A DNA stretch of 64,000 bases from Sandaracinaceae bacterium. Its GTDB lineage: Bacteria; Myxococcota_A; Polyangia; Polyangiales; Sandaracinaceae. The position numbers were made by a program, and so were the translations under genes. Shown here one piece after another: positions 36,609-44,187 of the stretch (within the stretch, counting starts at the first letter, position 1; each line of letters begins with the position of its first letter). The DNA is taken from positions 847,421 to 911,420 of the forward strand of contig JACKEC010000015.1 in NCBI GenBank assembly GCA_020633195.1, read 5' to 3'. The notes beneath the pieces are model-generated. The model was not told the DNA's origin. It ran no database searches and was given only the letters and a program-made list of their open reading frames with translations.

Positions 36609-36930
36609 CGCCGGCGGGCCGCGCGGTGAGCAGGCGATCGATCAGGTGCTGCGAGTACTGGCTGAGCTCCGTGAAGACGACGCCCATGCCCGGCGGGTCG
36701 TCCTGCACCCGGACGACCTCACCGATGCCCTCGATGGTCTCGATGTCGTCCATGATCACGGTGAACTTGAGGTTCACCAGCGTCCCCACCGTCAGCGGCT
36801 TCTTGCTCTTCACGAAGACGCCGGTGCGGGAGATGTTGGTGACGTACTCGTGGATGAACGCGTCGAACGACTCGAACTCTTTGTTGATCGTGACGCGCTC
36901 CTCGCGCCGCTTGTCGTCCTCTTCGTCCAT
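36595..36930 (-). CDS. PilZ-domain protein
   Basis: 111 residues. The pattern KRREERVTINKEF, then YVTNISRTGVFVKSKKPLTVGTLV, then EGIGEVVRV and GMGVVFTEL fits single-domain PilZ. The RxxxR motif is approximate (RREER) and NISRTGVF replaces the D/NxSxxG motif in the right place, so cyclic-di-GMP binding is plausible. Such small PilZ proteins often regulate motility in myxobacteria. Confidence 0.85.
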   Translation of the reverse strand: MDEEDDKRREERVTINKEFESFDAFIHEYVTNISRTGVFVKSKKPLTVGTLVNLKFTVIMDDIETIEGIGEVVRVQDDPPGMGVVFTELSQYSQHLIDRLLTARPAGDADR

Positions 36931-36939
36931 CCCGCTCTC

Positions 36940-38481
36940 CTACTGACCGATCAGGTCGAACTGCTCCAGATGGTAGTCCTTCCGGGCTTGTAACACGATC
37001 TGCCGCGCGTAACGTGCGCTGGCGCGCGCGAGGGCGTGCTTCTCCTCGCGCACGAACATGTCGCAGATGGCGGGGTGGGCGTTGACCACCACCTTGAAGC
37101 CCGGGAGGGAGTCCTTCTCGCGGCGGATCTGGCGGAGGATCTCGTGGCAGACGGTCGTCTTGCTCATGAGGCGGCCGGTCCCGTCGCAGTAGAAGCAGCG
37201 CTCGTAGAGGGTCCGCTCGAGGGACTCGCGGGTGCGCTTGCGGGTCATCTCGACGAGCCCGAGGTCGCTGATCCGCACCGCCGTCGTCTTGGCCTTGTCG
37301 TTCTTCAGGACCTTCTGGAGGGCCCGGTAGACCTTCTCCCGGTGGTTGGCCCGCTCCATGTCGATGAAGTCGAGCACGATGAGGCCGCCGATGTTGCGGA
37401 AGCGGAGCTGGTAGCCGATCTCTTTGACGGCCTCGAGGTTGGTCTGGAAGATGGTCTCCTCGACGTCCTTGCCCCGGCCCGTGAAGCGGCCCGTGTTGAC
37501 GTCGACCGCGGTCAGCGCCTCGGCCTGGTCGATGATCAGGTAGCCGCCGGAGGGCAGGGGGACCTTGCGCGCGAGCGCCCGGGCGACCTCGTCCTCGAGC
37601 CCGAAGGCGTCCATGATCGGATCGCCGGCGTCGTAGAGCTCCACGTCGTTGACGCGCTCGGGCATGAACGCGCCGACGAAGGCCTGCAGGCGCTCGAACT
37701 CCTCGGCGTCGTCGATGATGAGCTTCTGCACGTCTTCGGTGAAGAGGTCCCGCGCGGTGCGCAGGATCACGTCGAGCTCGCGGTAGAGGAGCTGCGGCGC
37801 GCGGTGCGTCTTCTTGTGCTTGGCGACGACCTCGTCCCAGGTCTTCACGAGGTAGCCGACGTCCGCCTTGAGCCCGCCCTTGGTGAGCCCTTGTGCGACC
37901 GTCCGGACGATGAGCCCGCCCGTCTCGGGCTTGCACGAGTCGATGACCTCGCGGAGGCGCTGGCGCTCGCGCTCGTTGCCGATCCGCTTGCTCACGCCGA
38001 CGTGGTCGATCGTGGGCATGTACACGGCGTAGCGGCCCGGCAGCGAGACGTGGCTCGTGACCCGGGCGCCCTTGGTGCTGATCGGCCCCTTGCTCACCTG
38101 CACGACGATGTGCTGGCCCTCCTTGAGGACCTCGCGGATCGGCGTCTTGCGGGTGACCCGGCCGCGCTTGCTGGACGTGTCGGACCCCTCGTCGCCGTCG
38201 GACTCGTCGTCCTTGTCGTCGTCCTTGTCGGCGAGCTTGTCCGCGTCCTTGGCGGGCAGGACGTCCTCGACGTGCAGGAACGCTGCGCGGTCGAGGCCGA
38301 TGTCGACGAAGGCGGCCTGCATCCCCGGCAGCACCCGCGTCACCTTGCCCAAGTAAATGTTGCCGACCGGGCTCCGCTCGGCTTCTCGCTCGACGTAGAG
38401 CTCGGCGAGGATTCCATCTTCCAGCGAGGCGACCCGGATCTCTCCGACGTCGACGCTGATCACGATCGTGTTGTTGGCCAT
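36940..38481 (-). CDS. rng: Ribonuclease G/E family endoribonuclease
   Basis: 513 residues. The S1 domain (GNIYLGKVTRVLPGMQAAFVDIG, ISTKGARVTSHVSLPGRY) leads to the RNase H-like core with metal-binding VDVNTGRF (about 327) and IVLDFIDM (about 370), and zinc-link CFYCDGTG (about 429). The length fits RNase G, without the long RNase E scaffold tail. The S1 domain is interrupted after residue 75 by a Lys/Asp-rich insert of about 40 residues (KDDDKDDESDGDEG). It processes 16S rRNA and mRNA. It starts 71 bases after cdnL and is followed by PilZ at 9 bases. Confidence 0.95.
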   Translation of the reverse strand: MANNTIVISVDVGEIRVASLEDGILAELYVEREAERSPVGNIYLGKVTRVLPGMQAAFVDIGLDRAAFLHVEDVLPAKDADKLADKDDDKDDESDGDEGSDTSSKRGRVTRKTPIREVLKEGQHIVVQVSKGPISTKGARVTSHVSLPGRYAVYMPTIDHVGVSKRIGNERERQRLREVIDSCKPETGGLIVRTVAQGLTKGGLKADVGYLVKTWDEVVAKHKKTHRAPQLLYRELDVILRTARDLFTEDVQKLIIDDAEEFERLQAFVGAFMPERVNDVELYDAGDPIMDAFGLEDEVARALARKVPLPSGGYLIIDQAEALTAVDVNTGRFTGRGKDVEETIFQTNLEAVKEIGYQLRFRNIGGLIVLDFIDMERANHREKVYRALQKVLKNDKAKTTAVRISDLGLVEMTRKRTRESLERTLYERCFYCDGTGRLMSKTTVCHEILRQIRREKDSLPGFKVVVNAHPAICDMFVREEKHALARASARYARQIVLQARKDYHLEQFDLIGQ

Positions 38482-38552
38482 CGCGCTCTCGCAGCGCGCG
38501 ACGGTCGAGGCCCCTGAGCGAACGCGGGGGCACTCCCCCGTCGCGCTGGCAG

Positions 38553-39056
38553 CTAGTTGGTCTCGAAGATCTTCTCGATCTCCGCGACGACCTTCTCTTC
38601 GCTGCGCCGGCGCGCGACGGCGATCTCCTTGACGATCAAGGAGCGCGCCTTCTCGAGCATCTGGCGTTCACCGAACGAGAGCGACTTCTCGGCCTTGAGC
38701 CGGTACAGGTCCCGGAGGACCTCGGCGACGTCGTAGACCGAGCCGGTCTTGATCTTGTCCATGAACCCGCGGTAGCGGCGATTCCACGTCTGGTTGTCGA
38801 ACGCGATCGTCTGCTCCTTGAGGATCTCGAAGATGTCGTTGATCTCGTCCTCGGAGATCGGCGCGCGCAGCCCGATGTTCTTCGCGTTCGCGACGGGGAC
38901 CATGATCTTGTGCTCGGTGTCGAGCAGCCGAAGCACGTAGAACTGCAGACGGTTGCCGGCGATGTCCTTCTCTTCGATGGAGACCACCTCGGCGACGCCC
39001 TTGGCGGGGTAGACCGCCTTGTCGCCGACCTTGAACTGTTGCTTGCGAGCCTGCAT
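38553..39056 (-). CDS. cdnL: CarD/CdnL-family RNA polymerase-binding regulator
   Basis: 167 residues, near the size of Myxococcus CdnL (164). The N-terminal CarD/TRCF domain (FKVGDKAVYPAKGVAEVVSI ... VLRLLDTEHKIMVPVANA) binds RNA polymerase beta. The C-terminal helical domain contains the DNA-contacting Trp segment (NQTWNRRYRGFMDK). It lacks the HMGA-like tail of true CarD, so CdnL is the better name. CdnL stabilises open promoter complexes at rRNA and housekeeping genes. It precedes rng on the same strand. Confidence 0.95.
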   Translation of the reverse strand: MQARKQQFKVGDKAVYPAKGVAEVVSIEEKDIAGNRLQFYVLRLLDTEHKIMVPVANAKNIGLRAPISEDEINDIFEILKEQTIAFDNQTWNRRYRGFMDKIKTGSVYDVAEVLRDLYRLKAEKSLSFGERQMLEKARSLIVKEIAVARRRSEEKVVAEIEKIFETN

Positions 39057-39147
39057 CCGGAACTCCTAGTTCAACGGTGTTGTGTGGATCGATCCGAGGA
39101 AAGCGTGCAGCGGCCAGATCCCCCCGCCTGCCCCGACCTCTTCGGCG

Positions 39148-39170
39148 CCCCGCCGATCTCGTCGGCGGGG
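39148..39170. promoter_or_regulatory. Hairpin in the gap upstream of cdnL
   Basis: CCCCGCCGA pairs perfectly with TCGGCGGGG around a 5-base loop. The gap 39057-39324 lies between the OmpA lipoprotein (whose stop is at 39325) and cdnL, both on the minus strand, so this could be a terminator without U-tract or a leader structure of cdnL. No gene was seen in the gap. Confidence 0.4.
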
Positions 39171-39324
39171 TCGTATCGCGAAAAGACCCGCCCCGGATGA
39201 ATCGGTGCGGGCATCGTGTCGGGACAGCAGCGTTCGAGATGCTTCGGGGCCGCTGGCACCTCCTACCGTGGATCGATCGAGAGCCTCCGCGTCTACCGCG
39301 ACGCGGCCCGTGAGCCTAGCACGC

Positions 39325-40128
39325 TCAGCTCGAACCTTCCATCAGTGACGAGAGGTCGGGCAGCTCGTCGAGGTTGGGCACGAGGACGATCTCGATCCGG
39401 CGGTTCTGGGCTCGGCCCTCGGGGGTCGCGTTCGATACCACCGGCTGGGTGTCGGCGTACCCCGCCGCGGAGATGAGCTCGGCGTTCATGCCGTTCTCGA
39501 TCATGAACTGGACGACGTTGACGGCCCGGGTCGTCGAGAGCTCCCAGTTGCTGGCGAAGCGGCTGCTGTGCATCGGGACGTTGTCCGTGTGCCCCGCGAC
39601 CTGGAACTGCCGGTTCTGAATGGAATTGAGCACCCCGACGATCTCGCGGAGGGCCTCTTCGCCCGCCTCCTGCAGCTCCGCGCGGCCCGAAGCGAAGAGG
39701 ATGTCGTTCTGGAGCTCGATGACCATCCGGTTGCGGACGATGCGGACCCGGAGCCGGCCGGCCGCGATCATCGACGCGAACCGCTCGAGCATCTGGCGGA
39801 AGACGTTGAGGCGCTCGGCCTGCTGCCGCTCGCGCTGGCGGAGCTCCTCGAGGGCTCGGCGCGTCTCGTCGAGGCTGGACTGGAGGTCACCTCGCTCGCT
39901 CTCGAGGCCCTCGACCTCTTGACCCAGGGCCCGAAGACGCTCCCCGAGCTCCGAGTTCTGCGTCTCGAGCGCCTGGATGCGCGTCTGGCGCTCCTCGCTC
40001 TCGTTCCGAGCGTCCTGGAGGAGGCCCTCGAGCTCCGAGATCCGGCCGAGCTTGGCCTGCATCTCCTCCTCCGAGTAGCCGCATCCGACCGCCACGAGAG
40101 CCACCAGGAGCATCGCCATGGATCGCAT
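39325..40128 (-). CDS. OmpA-family lipoprotein with coiled coil
   Basis: 267 residues. The lipoprotein signal ends LVAVGC (Cys16). A coiled coil at about 20-115 (ISELEGLLQDARNESEERQT ... ELRQRERQQAERL) leads to an OmpA/MotB C-terminal domain at about 130-255, with VAGHTDNVPM, SNWELSTTRAVNV and NRRIEIVLVP, the peptidoglycan-binding set including Asp and Arg. It tethers the outer envelope to murein. Divergent from the histone-like gene across an AT-rich 271-base gap. Confidence 0.88.
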   Translation of the reverse strand: MRSMAMLLVALVAVGCGYSEEEMQAKLGRISELEGLLQDARNESEERQTRIQALETQNSELGERLRALGQEVEGLESERGDLQSSLDETRRALEELRQRERQQAERLNVFRQMLERFASMIAAGRLRVRIVRNRMVIELQNDILFASGRAELQEAGEEALREIVGVLNSIQNRQFQVAGHTDNVPMHSSRFASNWELSTTRAVNVVQFMIENGMNAELISAAGYADTQPVVSNATPEGRAQNRRIEIVLVPNLDELPDLSSLMEGSS

Positions 40129-40333
40129 GAAGGGGACCCTAGGCCGTCCCGTAGGGCGGTGTCAACGACCCCGAGATCGCGCCTTCGAGGGTCGATCCCG
40201 ACTTTTTCAACGGTTCCGGGGGGCTAGGGTGCCATACGTTTTAAGTGAATGATTTCAGAGTTTTGGTGTCCAAGCAGGCTCAATTTAGGGTCTTTGATGC
40301 GAAAGTTACGTATAAATTATGTGTTTGGCCGGC

Positions 40334-40363
40334 TTGACACATTGCATGACGTGACAATACGGT
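40334..40363 (+). promoter_or_regulatory. Candidate promoter of the histone-like gene
   Basis: A consensus TTGACA lies at 40334-40339, with TACGGT at 40358-40363 after 18 bases. Upstream from 40236 the sequence is strikingly AT-rich for this genome (for example TACGTATAAATTATGTG), which could act as an UP element or as a regulator site. The -10 is weak, so assignment is moderate. Confidence 0.5.
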
Positions 40364-40399
40364 ACGCCAGACCTGAGACCCCACAGGAGGAGGTCCGTT

Positions 40400-40747
40400 A
40401 TGGCTAAGAAGAAGACCACCAAGAAGGCTGCGGCCAAGAAGGCCCCGGCGAAGAAGGCGGCCAAGAAGGCCCCCGCCAAGAAGGCTGCCAAGAAGGCTCC
40501 GGCGAAGAAGGCTGCCAAGAAGGCTCCGGCCAAGAAGGCTGCCAAGAAGAAGGCCGCCAAGAAGGCTCCGGCGAAGAAGGCTGCCAAGAAGGCTCCGGCG
40601 AAGAAGGCTGCCAAGAAGGCGCCCGCCAAGAAGGCTGCCAAGAAGGCCCCCGCCAAGAAGGCCGCCAAGAAGGCGCCCGCCAAGAAGAAGGCCAGCAAGG
40701 CCAAGAGCAAGGCTCCGGCGCCGGGCAGCAAGTCGCTGCTCAGCTGA
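40400..40747 (+). CDS. Histone H1-like Lys/Ala/Pro-rich DNA-binding protein
   Basis: 115 residues made almost wholly of K, A and P, repeating KKAPAKKAA and similar units, with a short Ser-rich end (GSKSLLS). This is the composition of bacterial H1-like proteins such as chlamydial and Bordetella homologues, and of C-terminal H1-like tails in myxobacterial regulators. It likely coats DNA non-specifically. A strong AGGAGGAGG site lies 6 bases before the ATG. The coding DNA is itself a near-tandem repeat of AAGAAGGCTGCC-type units, so copy number may vary by slippage. It stands about 1.3 kb from cdnL. Confidence 0.9.
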   Translation: MAKKKTTKKAAAKKAPAKKAAKKAPAKKAAKKAPAKKAAKKAPAKKAAKKKAAKKAPAKKAAKKAPAKKAAKKAPAKKAAKKAPAKKAAKKAPAKKKASKAKSKAPAPGSKSLLS

Positions 40748-41007
40748 GCTAGACACTCCCCTGTGGAGCTGGGTGCCCGCCTCGCGCGGGCGCCCGGCGG
40801 TCGAGGGGGAGCGAGGTTCGTCGCCCCGCGAGCCTCGAGGTGACGGTGTCGGACAACGGCATCACCAGGGGCCTGTGGCCTGCCCAATACACCCGGGTCA
40901 CGGACTTGTGAGGAGCTCGACTCCAGGTGACGAGCGGTTTCGACCCGCTTCGATTGACATTCCGATCGCTGGCCAACCCTCACGGGTTGGACGGACGCGA
41001 ACACGAG
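40748..41007 (+). other. Possible long 3' UTR or small RNA region
   Basis: No ORF with credible composition was found. The region contains a GGGTGCCCGC/GCGGGCGCCC hairpin soon after the histone stop, a GAGCGG...CCGCTTC pair and a TTGACA at about 40958. The intrinsic terminator at 41008-41038 lies about 260 bases beyond the stop, further than needed for a simple mRNA end. A structured RNA is possible but not recognised. Confidence 0.3.
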
Positions 41008-41038
41008 CGCCCCGAGGCTACTGGCATCGGGGCGTTTT
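41008..41038 (+). terminator. Rho-independent terminator
   Basis: CGCCCCGA at 41008-41015 pairs with TCGGGGCG at 41027-41034, followed by TTTT. It terminates plus-strand transcription coming from the histone-like gene or from a small RNA in the gap. It stands 4 bases before the convergent NFACT gene end. Confidence 0.8.
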
Positions 41039-41041
41039 CGT

Positions 41042-42397
41042 TTACTCCGACGCGGTCGCGAGGAGACGCGCCAGGCGATCGGGCTCGAAACGCACCGCCA
41101 CGACCGCCTCCCGGTCGACGAGCACCGCGCCGGGGGCCATCCCCTTGGGCTTGCGGACGTTGCGCCGCGGGCAGTGCTGCACGTCGACGATCGGCTCGCC
41201 GCGGGCGGCCGAGAAGTGCGCCGCGAGGTGCGCCGCGTCGAGCAGGAGCGGGTCGGGGCACTCCTCCCGCTTGTCGAGCGGGATCACCACGTGCGAGCCG
41301 CGGACCCCGCGCGCGTGGAGCCAGCGATCCCAGGACCGGGCCGACCCCGTGAGCGCGTCGTTGTCGCGGGCGTTGCGGCCGACGAGGATCGGGCGACCCC
41401 CGGCCCCGAGGAAGGTCCGATGGGGGACTCGGGAGGCCTCCTTGGCGCGAGGTCCCGTGTGGTCCCTCCGGACCCCGAGCTTCTTGGCCGCCCGCTCGAT
41501 CGCCTCGAGCTCCGCCTCGCCGGCGGTCGCCGCGTCCGCGAGCAGGGCGGCGATCCGCGCCAGCTCCTCTTCCGTCAGCGCGTGCCGATCCATCGCGATC
41601 TGGGCGCCTCGCTCGAGCTTGCGGGCGCGCCGATAGAGCGCCTCGGCCTCCTCGAGCGGGGTCTTGCCCGGGCGGATGGGGATCACGATCGGCTCCTGGC
41701 TCACCCAGTCGGTCAGGGTCGCCTCGGTCGCGCCGGAGGGGATCGAGCGCAGGCTCGCCAGCAGCAGATCCGCGTGGCCGCGCAGGGTGGGGACCTCGTC
41801 GAGGCGGTCGAGGTCCGTATCGATCGCGACGAGGCGGCGCCGGAGCTTCACGGCGTGGCGCCGGAGCGCCTTCATCAGCGGCCCTCGGCGGTCGTCGGCG
41901 CTGGAGCGCAGGGTCCGCTCGACGACGTGCGGGCCTCGCTCCGCGAGCGCTTCGAAGGTGGCCGGGAGCTCCGGGGCGCTCGGGGCGACGATCGGCCACG
42001 GCTCGCCGAGCGCGATCCCGGCGCGGCGAAGGGCACCGGGATCCGCTGCCCCGAGGACCCTGTCGTCGACCTCGAGCACGAGGTTCGCGGGGCGGCGCGT
42101 GAGGTGGAGGCGAGCGCGGTGGTCTCCGCGTACCACCTCGAGGACCGCGCCCTCGCCGTGCGCGCGGGCGTCCACCACGCGGCCGTTCGCGAGGTGCTTT
42201 CGGAGCTGCCCGACGAACGCCGAGGCCGGGTCGCCCTTGGGTCGCTGGCTCACCCAGCCCCACTCCGCGGGCTCGACGAGCGAGAGGACCAGCGCGCCGG
42301 TGAGGCCGGGTCGGTGGAGGCTCACCGTGAAGAGGCTGGGGTGCGGCCCGTCGACGCGCTGGAGCTGGGCGCCTTCGAGCTCGGCGATCGAGGTCAC
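41042..42397 (-). CDS. NFACT/RqcH-like protein
   Basis: 451 residues. The N-terminal NFACT-N-like domain is short (HPSLFTVSLHRPGLTGALVLS ... RPANLVLEVDDRVLG). It is followed by a coiled-coil region and the linker IPIRPGKTPLEEAEALYRRARKLERG (the family's DP-x-K-s-P-x-ENA segment), then the NFACT-R/DUF814 domain (PILVGRNARDNDALTGSAR, WLHARGVRGSHVVI). RqcH-type proteins recruit tRNA to stalled 50S subunits for Ala tailing. It is about 100 residues shorter than Bacillus RqcH, so function may differ. The GTG at 42397 overlaps the DUF72 stop (GTGA). Confidence 0.82.
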   Translation of the reverse strand: MTSIAELEGAQLQRVDGPHPSLFTVSLHRPGLTGALVLSLVEPAEWGWVSQRPKGDPASAFVGQLRKHLANGRVVDARAHGEGAVLEVVRGDHRARLHLTRRPANLVLEVDDRVLGAADPGALRRAGIALGEPWPIVAPSAPELPATFEALAERGPHVVERTLRSSADDRRGPLMKALRRHAVKLRRRLVAIDTDLDRLDEVPTLRGHADLLLASLRSIPSGATEATLTDWVSQEPIVIPIRPGKTPLEEAEALYRRARKLERGAQIAMDRHALTEEELARIAALLADAATAGEAELEAIERAAKKLGVRRDHTGPRAKEASRVPHRTFLGAGGRPILVGRNARDNDALTGSARSWDRWLHARGVRGSHVVIPLDKREECPDPLLLDAAHLAAHFSAARGEPIVDVQHCPRRNVRKPKGMAPGAVLVDREAVVAVRFEPDRLARLLATASE

Positions 42398-43053
42398 GTG
42401 CAGAGGAGCGCGAGGCGGCTCGCCTCCCGGAACGAGCTCGGCGACTCGAGCGCCACGTAGGCGTCCTCGGCGTCGGTCTGCTCGATCGCGTCGACGACCT
42501 CCTCGAGCAGCGACTCGTGGAAGCGCTTGCGCATCCCGAACGCCCGGAGCCGCGCGTAGATCACGTCGCCGCCGGGCAGGTAGTCGGCGTCGAGGGGATC
42601 GAAGCCGTAGAGCACGCCGAGCTCGTGGGCGAAGGGGATCGCCTGCTCGGGATCCCAGAGCCCCGTGGGCTGCCACACGATCGTGACCGGGTCCTCGGCC
42701 CAGCGCTCCACCCAGGCGCGGAGCAGCTTCCTGTCGCGCGGGCCGGTGGTGACGTCGCCGCCGGTGGTGAAGACGACGAACTTCGCCTCGAGGATGCTGG
42801 CCGCGGCGCGCGCGCGGGCGAGGCCCGCCTCGAGCGCGTCGTCGAAGCGCAGGGGCGCGCCGGCCCCCTTGATCGCCTCGGTCGGGACGACGAGCGACAG
42901 CACGAGGTCCTCGGGCAGCTCCTCGCGCCACTTGCGGAGCGTCTTGTCCGTCGGCAGCGGGCGGGGGAGGGCGAGCTCCGCGAAACCGAGCGCGGTCGCG
43001 TACTTCGGCCCCGGGGGCCGCTCCAGCAGGGCGCCGGCGTGGATGCGCGTCAT
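42394..43053 (-). CDS. DUF72-like TIM-barrel protein
   Basis: 219 residues. The segments FAELALPRPLPTDKTLRKW, EELPEDLVLSLVVP, AKFVVFTTGGDVTTGPRDR, TIVWQPTGLWDPEQAI and ALESPSSFREASRL look like a diverged DUF72 (YecE-like) barrel, with the FAELnFT-type strand altered. The biochemical role of DUF72 is unknown. It is coupled by GTGA to the NFACT gene. Confidence 0.6.
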   Translation of the reverse strand: MTRIHAGALLERPPGPKYATALGFAELALPRPLPTDKTLRKWREELPEDLVLSLVVPTEAIKGAGAPLRFDDALEAGLARARAAASILEAKFVVFTTGGDVTTGPRDRKLLRAWVERWAEDPVTIVWQPTGLWDPEQAIPFAHELGVLYGFDPLDADYLPGGDVIYARLRAFGMRKRFHESLLEEVVDAIEQTDAEDAYVALESPSSFREASRLALLCT

Positions 43054-43124
43054 GGCCGGCAGGTATAGCAGGCGCGCTCGCCGGATCGATGACGGTCGCC
43101 TCGACCCCGTGGTACGTTGCTCGC

Positions 43125-44168
43125 GTGCCGCGACGCTTCATTGCTTGCTTGATCGGCTGCGCCTCGGTCCTCGGCTCCGGATGTGACGAGACCCCGGTCG
43201 CTCCCCCGCCTCCCGACCCCGACCCCGTGCGCGAGTGCACCGAGGGTGGGGGTGCGCCGTCGGACGACGCCGGCGACGGGGAGATGGACGCGAGCGCGGG
43301 ATCGAGCGCCCCGATGGGCTGCCGGTCGGGCGAGGTGTGCGTTCAGGGCCGCTGCTACGCGGAGTGCAGCGACGACTCCGACTGCGGTCCCCTCGAGCAG
43401 TGCGGGAGCAACGGCGTCTGCCAGAGCGGCGGGGGTCCGGCCCGCGACGGCGGCCCGCCGCCGCCGATGATGGACGCGGGCCCCATGGACCCGTGCTCCA
43501 CCGTGACCTGCGAGGCGGGCCAGGTGTGCCACCCCCTCTCGCACCAGTGCGTCGACTGCACCGACGAATTCATCACGATGATCGGCGCCGATGGGAACTG
43601 CGGGATCGGCGTCACGCCCGTCTGCGACATCGCGAACGGCACGTGCCACGCGATCGACCCGTCGCAGTGCGCGGCGTGCAACTTCGACGAGCAGTGCGCC
43701 ACGACCGACATGAGCTTCGTCGGCGCGTGCGTCGCGCGGGACGTGATGGGCTGGAGCGAGCAAGTCTGCCTGCAGTCCTGCGACGACATGACGCCCTGCC
43801 CCGGCGGGCTCACCTGCAGCAGCGCGGGCTACTGCGAGCCGCCGCTCGGCCTCTCGTGCACCACCTGGCGCCGCGCGCGCGACCGGGCGATGTGCCTCTC
43901 CGACGACGACTGCAACATCGCGTCGACCCGCGGCGAGAGCGTCTTCTTCACCGAGACGTGCGAGGGCGAGATGGTCCCCATGCCCGACGACGGCGGGACG
44001 CCGGACCCCGACGGCGGCGACCTCGACGCCGGCCCGCCGGACGCCGGCCCGCCGCCCGTGCCGGGGCGCTGCCTGCAGCCCTGCGGCGAGACCGCAGACT
44101 GCTTCGACAGCGTCGGCGGGCAGACCTGCACGGACACGGGCGCCGGGCTCACCTTCTGCGTCCCCTGA
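43125..44168 (+). CDS. Cys-rich surface lipoprotein
   Basis: 347 residues from GTG 43125: PRRFIACLIGCASVLGSGC is a lipoprotein signal with lipobox GSGC. A Pro/Asp/Ala linker follows, then about 250 residues with more than 30 cysteines, in CxxGxxCxxDSDCGPLEQC-type modules, and a Gly/Asp/Pro-rich insert near 285-310. An ATG at 43089 would add 12 unneeded residues before the signal. Function unknown; similar modules occur in the proteins at 6201 and 35245. Confidence 0.7.
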   Translation: MPRRFIACLIGCASVLGSGCDETPVAPPPPDPDPVRECTEGGGAPSDDAGDGEMDASAGSSAPMGCRSGEVCVQGRCYAECSDDSDCGPLEQCGSNGVCQSGGGPARDGGPPPPMMDAGPMDPCSTVTCEAGQVCHPLSHQCVDCTDEFITMIGADGNCGIGVTPVCDIANGTCHAIDPSQCAACNFDEQCATTDMSFVGACVARDVMGWSEQVCLQSCDDMTPCPGGLTCSSAGYCEPPLGLSCTTWRRARDRAMCLSDDDCNIASTRGESVFFTETCEGEMVPMPDDGGTPDPDGGDLDAGPPDAGPPPVPGRCLQPCGETADCFDSVGGQTCTDTGAGLTFCVP

Positions 44169-44187
44169 GGTCCGACCGCGCGGGGGC

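Noticed and set aside
40400..40747. Non-coding tandem repeat or CRISPR-like array
   Set aside because: The repeats keep frame throughout, a strong ribosome binding site precedes the ATG, and the product matches known H1-like composition.
40944..40966. T-arm-like stem (AGCGG-TTTCGAC-CCGCT) suggesting a tRNA or tmRNA
   Set aside because: The loop is not TTCRANY in the right register, and no acceptor or anticodon arm can be built around it.
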